A stretch of 64,000 nucleotides of DNA from Physcia stellaris. Its lineage: Eukaryota; Ascomycota; Lecanoromycetes; Caliciales; Physciaceae. The stretch is taken from the NCBI GenBank assembly GCA_018902385.1, contig JABSSW010000031.1:434001-498000 (forward strand). Reading direction: 5' to 3'. A program made the translations under genes and the position numbers. Below, one piece after another: positions 13,601 through 23,971 of this stretch. The notes beneath the pieces are model-generated. The model worked only from the letters and a program-made list of their open reading frames with translations. It was not told the DNA's origin and ran no database searches. Position 1 is the first letter of the stretch, and the number at the start of each line of letters is the position of its first letter.

Positions 13601-15874
13601 TATGAAGGTGATGCTGAAGTGGCGTTTGCACTATGACCGGAAGCCTCGAGAGTACGGAATGAATAATGGAGCGAACGTTGATGTCTAATAGCTGACTACA
13701 GCTGACTACATCGTTCTTAAGAGCGGTATGATCGCCGGAGCCGCCTGGCAGCATAGGCGTAAACGGTAGATCTAAAGAACTGCGAGTCGAAATGATCATG
13801 CCATACCATATTAAAAGGTGCTGCAGGAAAGCCCGATGTCGCTTCTTGCGTGGCGGTCACCCATCTTCTTCCCTTGACTGGCCTACGGCCTACGGCCTCC
13901 CTCAAAGTAATACACCACCATTTCGGCCAGAAGCACGAATGGGAAAAAGAAAAAAGTCATTGCTGACCCAATTTGTAGCTGAGTGCGATGCAATTCTGAA
14001 ATTGCGATCAATGTGGGAGGTTTTAAGGTCCGGCTCGAGTGGTTTGCAGCACCTTCCATGCACAGTAATAGACATGCATGGAATTGAGACCACACACCGC
14101 TTCTAGCAGAGTCACCAATGACATCAAGTTGCTGCCATGCCGCATGTAGTGTGATAAGATGCATATTTAGTAATCAGCGATCTACACGTGGCAGGGCCAC
14201 ATGGCAGCAGGGTTCGACGGAACTTGCCGCCCCACTAAAATTTGGTCTGGGTCTGTGAGTCCGCCTAGTAGTGGCCGGTGTTGTAGGTCGTGGCCCGTGA
14301 TGACTTGGCATAGCGCTGCAGTATGATTGGCATCGGCCTCTGCGATCTTATCTCCACTTAGAGAATAATCTCGACGCCCTGTACGTAGCTACGTATAGTG
14401 GTTCCCCAAACCAGTACTGTTCGTTACTATTCGTCGTCGAATCCATTAAGCTGAACCAAGGCAAGTGCTGATAGTGTATAGCGACACAAAAAATCGATAG
14501 AAGAGCAAAATGGATTTCCACTTTGAAGCAAATGGAAATATGAGGACCGGCCTCAATCTTTCGAGATTATATATGTGCACTTCGCCTTTCAAGACGCGCT
14601 TGCTGTGATAGAATGTTCCATCAGACCGCAGCTAACACTCGCATATAGCCTCTATGACCGACGCATCTCCGACATGAGAGGATCAGAAGCTGGAGGAAAA
14701 TAGCGAAATTTTACAGGCAGAATTTAAGCGAATCTTACGTGAGCACTGCAGTAGCGGTAGTCTTGCTCATGCATCATTGAAGGTTGGCCACTCGCGTGCA
14801 TTAGCCTAAATGCTCTGATTAATAAACGGTGGTGATTCTAGACCGCCGATTAGAGCAATGAATGGTAGGCCAAGAGTGGTCCAGCACCGAGTAAAAATAT
14901 TGCCATGCAACTCGTCGAACTCGAATGCTGTCTTTCGGCCATCTTGAGACCGAACGCAACCCTCGTGGCCATGAACCAGCCTATGATGCGGTCGGAGCTA
15001 CCCTTAAGGACATCACAAAGTCATCGATCAAGTACTTGTTCTTCGCATATGCCGTCAACGATTTCGGGGCAACACCGATGTCCCAGGTCCATGCGCAAGG
15101 GATGAGTGAAGCACTCGGACCATATCGTTACCTGAGAATGAGATAACAAGTCTGCCGCGAATCAATCACAAATGAACAAAATTACTTGATTTGGTTAAGA
15201 GACTCAAAGCCGATGAAGATTTAAACAAAGCAGTGTCGACAAAGGCCGTTATAGGTTCGGCTTGTTGCGGATGAACTAGATGGTAAAGTAATGCAGCTCC
15301 TGGTGGGTCAAGTCCGTAGAAGCCGGTGAAGGACCCGCCAGAGAGCGAAGAAGACGACAGGCTTGACAGCTGCCAGTTGGCAGCGCAGTACTCTCAGTCA
15401 TCCTCATAGCGGTGTGAAAAGAGTATTCAAGGACAACGCAACACTTGTCGAACTTGACAAAGGTCAGATGACGTGGTCAGTCTACGCCAAAGGGTGTGGA
15501 AGAAGTCTTGAAACGAGACAGAGCGATGAATGTACAAATACTCTGAGCCGGGGTAATGTCAGTCTGTCTTAAAATCGGATGCAATGGTATCAGTAGTGGT
15601 GTCGCAATGATGCTGGATGTATGCATTGCTTCAATTAATTTTCAAATCCACGATGGAAGTGCCAAGCGTCGTGGGTGCACGGATCACATCTCACTTATGA
15701 TACCCGATTAGGTCACACATTCCCAGGTGCACAGCCTCACGTGAATGCTAGAGTTATGGCACAAGAAGGGGTATGGTAAACAATCGCTTAACAGCCAATA
15801 TTCCACAGACTTTGCACCCAGAGCGCCAGAACAAACATGGGATCCATCGCCCCAAGCAAGCCCAAACCCCCAAC
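13601..15874. other. intergenic, no supported gene
   Basis: Frames in this stretch are short and overlap one another on both strands. None has a family motif, a signal peptide or plausible splice partners. It separates the rhodopsin-like gene from the SGNH hydrolase gene. No repeat was noticed. Confidence 0.5.
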
Positions 15875-16798
15875 CTAAGCGATCGCCTCCCAAAAAGCCT
15901 CCATAATCGCCTTATTCCCCTGATCCGTGGGATGGAAAATATGCTCCCCCGCCGGATAATCCGTTTGAAACCAGCACTCCTTGTCGCAAATCCGATGTCC
16001 CTCGAATTTCGCATCGACATCCACAAACGTAGCGCCCACATCCTGCGCCGCCTCCCGAATATTCGTATTCAGCAAATCCACCAGATCATTCAGATAATTA
16101 CCCGCAATGATCTCCAGCGGCGGCGTCGGCAGCTCATCATCATTCGGACAGTGTTCGCGCCCACCGTCGACATTGTAAAACCGCGCGTAACCAAGGACGT
16201 ACACCTCCCTCGTCTGGCCATCCGATAGATTCGCCGTCAGCGCCTGCTTGTAGATATCCCCCACCGTGCGGCCGACGGAGTAGATGTCGACCACCGCCTG
16301 GTACCACTCGTTCGTGCACGGGTTGTAGTACTCGTAGCTGTCGCTGTCGTAGGTGAAGAGGCTGAGCACGCACGCGCGGATCAGGTCGCTGAACATGTGG
16401 CCGTCGTTGCCGCCCGCGCTGATGGAGACGAGGTCTGGGCTGCCGAATTCGTAGCTTGGGGTCGGGAGCGGGCGGTCCCCGGTGCCGGATTCGATTTGGG
16501 CGACTAGATCTGTGGTGGTGGCCCCGGAGCAGGCGGGGAAATTGATGGTGCTGATGCGGAGGTCGTCGCCGTGCTCGAGGAGGAGCTGGTAGGGGTAGGA
16601 TGACTTCGTGCGGAGGCAATTGGGATCGGGGTCGGCGTCTAGAAAGGTGAATGGGCCTACTCCCGTGGCGTAGGAGTCGCCAAGGGCGGTGTAATGGGGG
16701 AGGATCTTGCTGTTCGCGGCAGCATCCCTTTTTTTGAGCGATGGCGACGCGAAGCATAACTGAACGAGGGCAAGACAGGCAAGAAGGACAGAGAGCAT
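15875..16798 (-). CDS. secreted SGNH/GDSL hydrolase
   Basis: This is an intronless gene for a 307-residue secreted esterase or lipase of the SGNH fold; the substrate is unknown. The chosen ATG at 16798 starts a clear signal peptide (MLSVLLACLALVQLCFA), followed by a Kex2-like KKR at residues 22-24. The open frame extends 27 codons further upstream, but that would bury the signal peptide. Block I is GDSYATG with the nucleophile Ser42. Block III is SAGGND with the oxyanion Asn. The catalytic His is in FHPTDQGN near the C-terminus. The Cys residues between the blocks suit a secreted disulfide-bonded enzyme. A 24-bp minisatellite lies just upstream in the presumed promoter or 5' leader. The family is certain; the exact enzyme activity is not. 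Confidence 0.9.
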   Translation of the reverse strand: MLSVLLACLALVQLCFASPSLKKRDAAANSKILPHYTALGDSYATGVGPFTFLDADPDPNCLRTKSSYPYQLLLEHGDDLRISTINFPACSGATTTDLVAQIESGTGDRPLPTPSYEFGSPDLVSISAGGNDGHMFSDLIRACVLSLFTYDSDSYEYYNPCTNEWYQAVVDIYSVGRTVGDIYKQALTANLSDGQTREVYVLGYARFYNVDGGREHCPNDDELPTPPLEIIAGNYLNDLVDLLNTNIREAAQDVGATFVDVDAKFEGHRICDKECWFQTDYPAGEHIFHPTDQGNKAIMEAFWEAIA

Positions 16799-16881
16799 CT
16801 TGGTTACAAATACTTGGAAAATAATATGTGCTTCTGGATGAATAGAGAGGGACACGGTAGACAATGGGGTAAAAGACATGT

Positions 16882-17003
16882 AGATAGCAAGGAAGGATCG
16901 AGACTGGATAGCAAAGAAGGAACGAGACTGGATAGCAAGGAAGGAACAAGACTGGATAGCAAGGAAGGAACGAGACTGGGTAGCAAGGGAGGAACGAGAC
17001 TGG
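16882..17003. repeat. 24-bp minisatellite, five copies
   Basis: The unit ATAGCAAGGAAGGAACGAGA plus CTGG is repeated five times head to tail with one or two substitutions per copy. It lies about 85-205 bp upstream of the SGNH hydrolase start codon. Because the unit is a multiple of three, both strands stay open through it, which creates misleading ORFs. Confidence 0.9.
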
Positions 17004-17593
17004 ATAGCAGACGGAAAAAGGATAACCTACTAGGCAGCCGACCATCGAGCTTTAGCTCTGAATGGCAATTTGTTGAGCGGCGAGTTGAGTATAAAGTGTG
17101 GCGCCCCTAAACCTTAGGTACGCCTTTGAGTGCTTTGTTTTTGTTATGCATACGAGGAAACATCCAACTTGCTGGGGTACTGAACCGGCGGCATTTGAGG
17201 TAGTAATGGATTGAAGTTCTAATTGAAAGGTCCAGTTTAAAGATGTACCGATAGACCAGTGATTACCCGACTTGGGACGAAATCAGAAGATCATACCACC
17301 TTCATGTCATCTTCTTATGCTTTTGGCCAAGAACGGGTACGCGTCTTATTACTATGAGTACATTAGTCGCGATGGACGAGAGGCAAATTTGCATTTTACT
17401 AGGCTATGGGATACTTCTGGGCGGCCGGCGTTGTCGGTAGCCATGACCATGGAACCCGACCGAGGGTTGGAAATTGTTGCAGTGGGCCACCTGGCGGGGA
17501 GGACAACGGTCGAGCATCAGGTACTGGTACGCAATCTGAAACTACTAAGCCATTGGAAGCTAAGCTCTCAACTACCTTATGAACCCATTAAAG
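17004..17593. other. intergenic, no supported gene
   Basis: One plus-strand frame of 112 codons (17272-17610) runs through here. It has no recognisable motif and overlaps the 3' end of the neighbouring gene. I treat the interval as the upstream region of the SGNH hydrolase and the downstream region of the membrane-protein gene. Confidence 0.45.
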
Positions 17594-18645
17594 TTATTGA
17601 GCGGCCTTAGTATGTCTGGAAGGCGCGTTCTCCGAAGTCGTTCCATCCAGCTCGACGACCGGTGACGCTAGAGGAGAGAGTACAGCCGGAGAGTTTGTAG
17701 TAGAGTATGCTGTGTAGCGTCCATTATGATTTGGAGACGGCGCATTCAAACCAAGCGCATTTGGCAAATAGTCACCAGAGGTGGAATAAGTCTGATGAAA
17801 ATTTTGGGAGAGGGATTGTTTGGGTTTGAGGTAGGGTTGTGAGTCCATTTCACTAGGCGAATGAGGGTATGATGGTAGAGATGGAGAAGTAGGGTACACA
17901 GGAGCTGGCGTGGAGAACTGTTTTTCTGCAAGATAAAAGTGGTCAGAGAATTGATACAAGCTGGAAGTTCGGCAATCTTACCAGGGAATGGCGAATGCTT
18001 CGCATCATGGGCAACCGTGTTGCTCTCTGGATACATGGGGACTGGCTTCTCTGGCGCTACTCGTGATTCTATCATGTTTTGCCGGGATTTTGATGATTTC
18101 TTCTTGTAGTGAAAGAGAAGCAGTATCAGAAGCGCAATGGCTGCGACACCGCCAATCGCGCCTCCGGCTATCGCTCCAGTATGGGACGATTTGGATGGTG
18201 AGTTGGTCACATCGGGCTGTGATGTCGAGTCTGTGGTTGAAGACGAGAGCCGTGAGGTTGCTGTCGGACTCGATGTTGCAGCAGATGAGCCACCGGACGG
18301 ATTGAACTCAGCTGCTTCTGATGGATTCGAAGACAGGAATCCTGCTGTAAGGTTCACTTGTGGACAGCCATTTTGCAAGCAGGGATTGGACTTGCAGCAG
18401 CCCATGAACGGTGGGGCGGTGGTGTTGCAGGTATACCAGAGTCCTGCTGAACACTGTTGATCCGAAAAGTGACCATGGGAAGCTGGAATGAAGCTCGCCG
18501 GCTTTAGATTGCCAGCTGGACACCCATGGTCACAAGGTGCACTATCGCAGCATCCTACGAATTTGATCCCGTAACCGCAGGAATACCAGCTTCCCCCCGA
18601 AGGGCAATTAGGACCAAAGTCTTGACGACGAAAGATAAGAGACAT
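17594..18645 (-). CDS. Cys-rich single-pass cell-surface protein
   Basis: Two exons, 18645-17982 and 17925-17594, are joined by a 56-bp intron with GTAAGA donor and TTGCAG acceptor; the phase fits. The ATG at 18645 gives MSLIFRRQDF. The ectodomain has two related Cys modules, one with SWYSCGYG-x4-GCC-x4-PC and one with LWYTCNTT-x4-MGCC-x4-PC. A Ser/Thr/Pro-rich stalk follows, then a Gly/Ala-rich transmembrane helix ending in LLILLLF and a basic KKK stop-transfer. The cytoplasmic tail is Pro/Ser/Tyr-rich. This is the layout of fungal wall-stress sensor-like or surface-receptor-like proteins, but the Cys modules are not a WSC domain that I recognise. No classical long signal peptide is obvious. 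The ligand and pathway are unknown. Confidence 0.75.
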
Positions 18646-19430
18646 GTTGAATTGTAACACTGCAGTCTGTACTGAAGATCTCCCTCAAGCGAGGGAGAAG
18701 ATGAAGGAAGAGAGGGCATGATATCTAGCGGAGATTGAGTGGTTATCCAACAGCCCAGCAACCATCGACGCATCATCAACCTCGGCGGTCTCATGTTTTA
18801 GATTGGATGTTGCACTTTCTGGATCAGAGGGAGGCTGTATGAGGCATCTAGGCGAATCGGACGACACAACGCTGCAGCAAGCCACCGGTAAATGACTTTA
18901 ACCGGGATATTGACAATTCCGAAAGGGGATATCCGGGGGGATCGGGTTCGAGAACGTATGATATTCCATCATGCAATACTACAATTGATGCTCTTTGCCG
19001 ACACGAAGGCACGTTTCCGGTGCAGACAGCAAACAATCCACTCGGACCTTGAAGACGAGTTGCCGAGTAAACTGACTCGGCTTTGACGATGGATCCGATA
19101 GCACCCGGCGTGGATCAACACAGACGACCTCGAATGGGACATGAATGATGTATAAGGTATCAGATTGAGTTCAAATGCTTTCATTGCCTGTGTCGCAAAG
19201 GGCTGGAGTGGGAAAAGATTTTCCCTTGAGTGTAGGACACGCTATTTCTATGATCACGTGTCGTGCTCTGAATTATCCGAATCACTCACCAGACTGATTT
19301 ATCCAAGACCCACGCTGTCGCACACGGCCATGTTTGCTTCTTTCAACCGGGACCTCGCTGATGCTCTTCCACCGCGGGTGCTCACCTGAAAGCCTCCGAG
19401 GGTCATGCAAGCCAATTATGTCGCCGAGGC
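18646..19430. other. divergent intergenic region
   Basis: This interval separates the minus-strand surface-protein gene from the plus-strand PSI-domain gene, so it should hold both promoters. I see no coding motif and no clear TATA box. Confidence 0.45.
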
Positions 19431-19940
19431 ATGACCTCCCCCAACACGTCCTCTTCGCTTTCCGCAGCAAACAACAATGCTGACTACCTCCTCCGCCGCT
19501 GCTGGCGCATTCAAGACTGTCGCTCTTGCCTCCACACCTCCGATCCCTGCAGCTGGTGCGCCGTCTCCTCCACCTGCATACCCAATGAAACGCCATTTGG
19601 TATTCTGGGACCCATCTGGAACCCTGCCGTTTGCCCGATTAGCGACGAACGATGGGAGCTGAGAGCAAAGGGCTTGGGGTGCAAAGTATCAACCCTCACG
19701 TTTCTAAGCGTACTTATCACAATACTGGCGACGATCACATTGGCCTGCTGGATTTGGGCAGCCGTGAGCATATTGGCATGGAGTCGCCGGCGATGGAGAA
19801 AAGATCGATTGGGCTTCCAGACTGTGTGGGAATTCGTTGCACACAGACTGCAAAGGCGATGGACAGGCCACAGGCATGGAAAAAGTGGAGACGACGCGAA
19901 TAATGAAGCTCAAGGGGAACAGACAAGGCTGCTGGCCTAA
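19431..19940 (+). CDS. PSI-domain membrane protein
   Basis: This single-exon gene encodes a 169-residue protein. The N-terminal half carries a plexin-type PSI Cys pattern: C-x5-C-x2-C-x6-C-x2-C-x5-C around CWRIQDCRSCL, then DPCSWC and STCIP, and a later C-x-I-S. A strong hydrophobic helix (about residues 86-115, LSVLITILATITLACWIW) is followed at once by RRRWRKDR. This suggests that the PSI domain is lumenal or extracellular and that a basic tail is cytosolic. There is no typical N-terminal signal peptide, so the helix may act as a signal anchor. It converges with the DUF3237 gene about 115 bp downstream. The role is unknown. Confidence 0.75.
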   Translation: MTSPNTSSSLSAANNNADYLLRRCWRIQDCRSCLHTSDPCSWCAVSSTCIPNETPFGILGPIWNPAVCPISDERWELRAKGLGCKVSTLTFLSVLITILATITLACWIWAAVSILAWSRRRWRKDRLGFQTVWEFVAHRLQRRWTGHRHGKSGDDANNEAQGEQTRLLA

Positions 19941-20056
19941 ATCTAGGCGGAGGATACAGCTTGATCGCTATAAGTTGAGGCTGGCCGATCGTCACAATAC
20001 TGCTCACACCATTCCTCGGAATGGTTGAAACCTGCTATCTCTCATCTGGCAGCAGG

Positions 20057-20873
20057 CTAGCCCTTCACGACTTTACTGAGCTTGTACTCCACTGTCACTA
20101 GCTTCCCTTCATCGACCAGAAACCTTCCCGAGCCAACAAAAGTTCCCAGCTCCAAACCCTTCAACTTTTCCTCGCCAGTCTCGAAGCGCATCTCAATGAC
20201 TTTACAGAGTAACAGTCAGTGCCGGTGAACTAGCGCAGATCACAGGGGAGGTGGTGGAATGACAAGAGTGCGCGCTTACAAGCATTTCCAAACTCGGTGG
20301 TTTTGGCGTCCTCCTTTCCACTCAATATCGATACCACTCCAGGTGTGATGCCCACGACGCCCGTGTAGTTGATATAGACGAGGCCACCAGTGGACTTATC
20401 TCTGCAAGAACGCAGCACTCAATCAACGGCCCGTGAAGAAGGGAACTAAAAGGCGGAATACTTCACAAGTCCATGAGCATTCAAGCGCATATGCTTTCCA
20501 TCCGGATCGTTATGGATATAGTCGTTTGCACTCCCAACAATTTCCGCATCAATGGCAGGCTCAAAGCCGGGCTCCGACTTGAGGATTACGTTCTTCATTG
20601 GCTGCAGTACATGCATGATCAGCCGAAACAGGTCTTTCAAGGAGCAAGAGAAAATCTTACGACTACAGAAAGAGGCGTGCCCTTCGACACAGATCCTACA
20701 CAAATCGCGAGTTAGGGCAAAGCAATGCGCAGGCTCAAGAGCCAACAGACCAACGCTGAAGGGTACATCGATCGGTACCTGGAGGTGAATCAGCATCAAG
20801 ACAATTGCATTGCGGGGGAATTCTGGCATACATGAACAGTCATGGCTGGTTGAAGAGACGGAAAGCCTGCCAT
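20057..20873 (-). CDS. DUF3237 family protein
   Basis: Six small exons are placed by eye at 20873-20832, 20778-20751, 20695-20661, 20601-20462, 20401-20280 and 20199-20057. They give a continuous 169-residue product whose codon phases all fit. Family signs are VPFSVGSVSKGTPLSVV, then EIVGSANDYI, then INYTGVVGITP, then MRFETGEEKLKGL, GTFVGSGRF and a C-terminal VEYKLSKVVKG. DUF3237 proteins form a small beta-barrel; their biochemical role is not established. The start MAGFPSLQPAM is the only ATG that leads into the first conserved strand with correct phase. No signal peptide is seen. A 147-codon frame on this strand reads through introns 1-3 and is an artefact. Confidence 0.85.
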
Positions 20874-21379
20874 ATTGAAAGACGTCTCTCAAGGCGTGTA
20901 CGGTCGCACTGGCCGAAGTATGGGGTCTAATGGAATGTGCGTCGAGAGAGCTTGTGGATACAGATGGACTGATACAACGAGAATCTCAACGATATTTTCG
21001 AGTCAGTTCACGTCAGCTCTGTCGTGCGGCTGTTCTGACTCCATACCCCGCCCCTTCCATTTCCCCGCCCTGCAAGTACGACCGATCTAAAACGTTTGAG
21101 GGTTTCCTGTCTTGAAATGCTCTAAAGGCAGATAGTGAGTATCAACAAAGGTTCCAATGACGCAGCGAGCACCATCATTCAGCTCCCAGACTTCACCATG
21201 CCAAGGATCATCGCACAGCGTCTCCTGGCATATGAATGTGCTGCCGATACCGAGCAAATAGATGGGTATATGATTTTCCCAAAAAGAATGGGCCAATGTC
21301 CATGATGCGGCTAGCACGGACTGGTAAAGTGGACAATCCATTACCGGCGATCCAATAGCGCAGTCGCTTGGAACAATCC

Positions 21380-22830
21380 CTACGAAGGCTGCAGATGCTC
21401 ACTCGCATCTTGAAGCGCATCAACGACTTCCTTCATGAACCGTAGCTGCAGCTTCGAGCCGATGGTGTCATTGCTTTCGGTCGCCTCGAACCCTCCATCC
21501 AAACACTTCAAGACAATCTGCTGATATCGTTCTCCGGCGCGAAAACCGAGTGTCAGGTTTGCGTGCTTCATCAGTACGCGCTTGGACTCGACTGGGTCTG
21601 GGTGTGCGTCCGAGAGTAGCTTGCCTTTATCCAAACTCTCTATGCTCTCCCATAAACCAATCTCGAGTAGTATGACCCCGAAGGCTGTCTCAATGTCAGT
21701 TCACAGCCGCGGAACGAAAAGAGGACAAATGATTGATCTACCATAGATGTCGTGGACCTTGGAGAATGCCTGCTTGGGGTAACCCCAGCGATCAGGGTGC
21801 CTATAGATGTTGCGTCGAATCTCCAAATCGGGGCTCAGGCTGGTGTTGTCGGACTCGAGCCTGGAAAACTCGAACCCGAAGATACGAGGATGATGGAGAT
21901 CTAGCGACTCTGTCCTGGGCTTAGAATTGGCTGTGCTCCCGCGTTCGGGCTCTGCTGCTCGAAGGAAGAGTATCTTCTCGCTCCGGAGGCTTTTGTGGAC
22001 CCAGCCAACCGAATGCAACAGCTGCACCGTCTCTGCTAACGTATGTGCAAGCTCCACACCTGCAGTAAGATTTGGCCGTAAGCTTGGCCTACAGGAGAGG
22101 TACTTTAGCAGTGTGTTGGGACAGGCGTTCAATGGTTGTGGAAGAGTGAACACGAATCCAAATTTCTTGGAGAATTTATCGTCGATATAGCTGGTGCATT
22201 TCATCACCTTGAAGCGAGCATCGCTGGCTTCGTGCATAAGAGCAACAAGCCGCATGATTCTGCCAGAGATCCTGTCGTCCATACTTCCGGTTCTCCGATC
22301 TATCTCATAATCGTGGTATTCGACGAGGACAGTTTCACCGTCGAGCGACCCATAACTAGTATCTTCACTATCTCCTATCGTTCGTTCGAATCTGGCTATG
22401 CCTCCGAATATCGAATGTAATCCAGCGTGTCAGGGTGAGCGACACTGAGCTTTGTCAGCCCAATATGATTGGTAATCCCGGCTTGTATGGCGTGCTCATC
22501 CCTTCTCAAATGATCCAGATTCGTCGCTGAAGCAGAATAAGGCAAAGGCCAACAGGCCGATTCGATGAGGAGTCGTAGGCGGTCGATTCACCTCTCGAAC
22601 TCTCGTATTAGCCTTTTCACATTCTTTTTATCCCAAACAGCCAACCAAGTCTTTCTCACTCAAATCACTGATCGGGCCTGTTGCTTCGCTCGCGATGAAC
22701 CTAGCGCCAGATCAATCCTAGTCCGCTCCTCATCGCTCATCTCCTCCCCCAAGTCGAATGGGGTGCCATCACCGCTCTCGGCGGCTGCGGGGTAGCTCGT
22801 CGTGGCCATCGTGTACCGGTTTTGCACCGT
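21380..22830 (-). pseudogene. HeLo/kinase-like protein, broken
   Basis: The C-terminal half is a protein-kinase-like domain. It has ETVQLLHSVGWVHKSLRSEKILF (catalytic-loop region without the HRD motif), then RIFGFEFSR, and DIYAFGVILLEIGLWESI after splicing a short intron at about 21688-21743. The frame ends at 21380. Upstream, an N-terminal region can be read with WRTVQNRYTM, WLAVWDKKNVKRLIREFER, IDRLRLLIESA and HLRRDE. It resembles HeLo-type prion-inhibition proteins that carry a pseudokinase. This upstream frame contains two in-frame TGA codons, one where an Arg codon CGA would be expected, and a frame change near 22400. I therefore call it a pseudogene. The kinase-like call is good; the HeLo call is moderate. 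Confidence 0.6.
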
Positions 22831-23971
22831 GCGCCACTTCTGTGGGGGCTATTCCACCCATACTCGAGTCATAGTACCCACTGGTTAAAGAGACAGAAAA
22901 TCTCTCCGGTAACCTCCTCAAGCTCGCTCGCTCTTACAGGTCAGTCATCCTCCTGCCGCGTTCGGCTGTATGGATATTGAAGAGAAGGGCAAAGCTACGC
23001 TATAGCCACAGTGCCGTAAAAGACAGCTCAGAACGAAACCAGTGCAGACTCAACATGTGCTATTCCATACGCTGCTGTGAGGCGGTAATTTCCGGTTGCT
23101 TATTGCCGAATGTCTCGTCACTTACCTTGGTGATCCTATTGCCCTGGGACACTTCGTAGGCGCTTGAAATATAGTCACCGCCCGCCGGCCCGCACCTCCA
23201 GTCTCGGGGCTTCTGAATGCTTTACCAATTGGAAACTACGAGCTGGCGCCATTAGCAGATGAACGCTGAGAGATTTTAACAAAGAAACTCTTGGCTTGAG
23301 GTAGCAAACCGACTTCATTGTGTGAGATGGGAAGGTCCAAGCAATTTGAGCAGCATTGATAACTTGAGTCCATCCATCGTTCAGCAGTTTGTCCAAGTCA
23401 TCAAGAAGGGGTATTCTTGGAATGAAGTGAGACTTATGGGGCGATTACAGTGTTCAAGAATCCTTGTATGAAGGGTAGATAAACTCTATCCGACTATTGA
23501 GATTAATGCAAGATGGACCGAGGCTACCCTATCGAAATTATCGATAAGATGCATTCATTCCACGCTTGCTAGGCTGCGGTAGTCAGTAGATTGGGGCAGG
23601 ATCTCCCTCTCTAACATTTCATTGTCATTGGAGCTCGGTAGCTAGGCTAATAGCAAGGCTTCCCTTACGTTGGAATCCACCCTCGCGTGGTGGCGGTATC
23701 GAGCCATGCGTACTTTAGAATTATATGGCTTCAATGGTGAGAATCTACCCTTTTCTATGATCACAACAGTACTGTGATCAAGACGAGCATGGGTGGCCAC
23801 GAATGGATGGTCGTGAGTCAGGCTCTGCGATGTGCAAATTCGATTTTCAATTGCTAACCACTCACTTTCTATGCGGGCTCTAAAAGGGGTAAAGAAGGTG
23901 CTACACTATTCGACTGTACCGAAGATGCCATCCAATGGGGGTGGAAATACACCCACCACTCCCAACGCCAA
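22831..23971. other. intergenic, no supported gene
   Basis: No frame with a family motif was found. A true N-terminus of the upstream HeLo-like pseudogene could lie here on the minus strand, but I could not recognise it. Confidence 0.4.

Noticed and set aside
16140-17045. 301-codon minus-strand frame overlapping the SGNH hydrolase
   Set aside because: It is the alternate frame of the hydrolase joined to the 24-bp repeat translated as an 8-residue Cys/Pro repeat. Its content (Arg/Pro/His-rich) is typical of a shadow.
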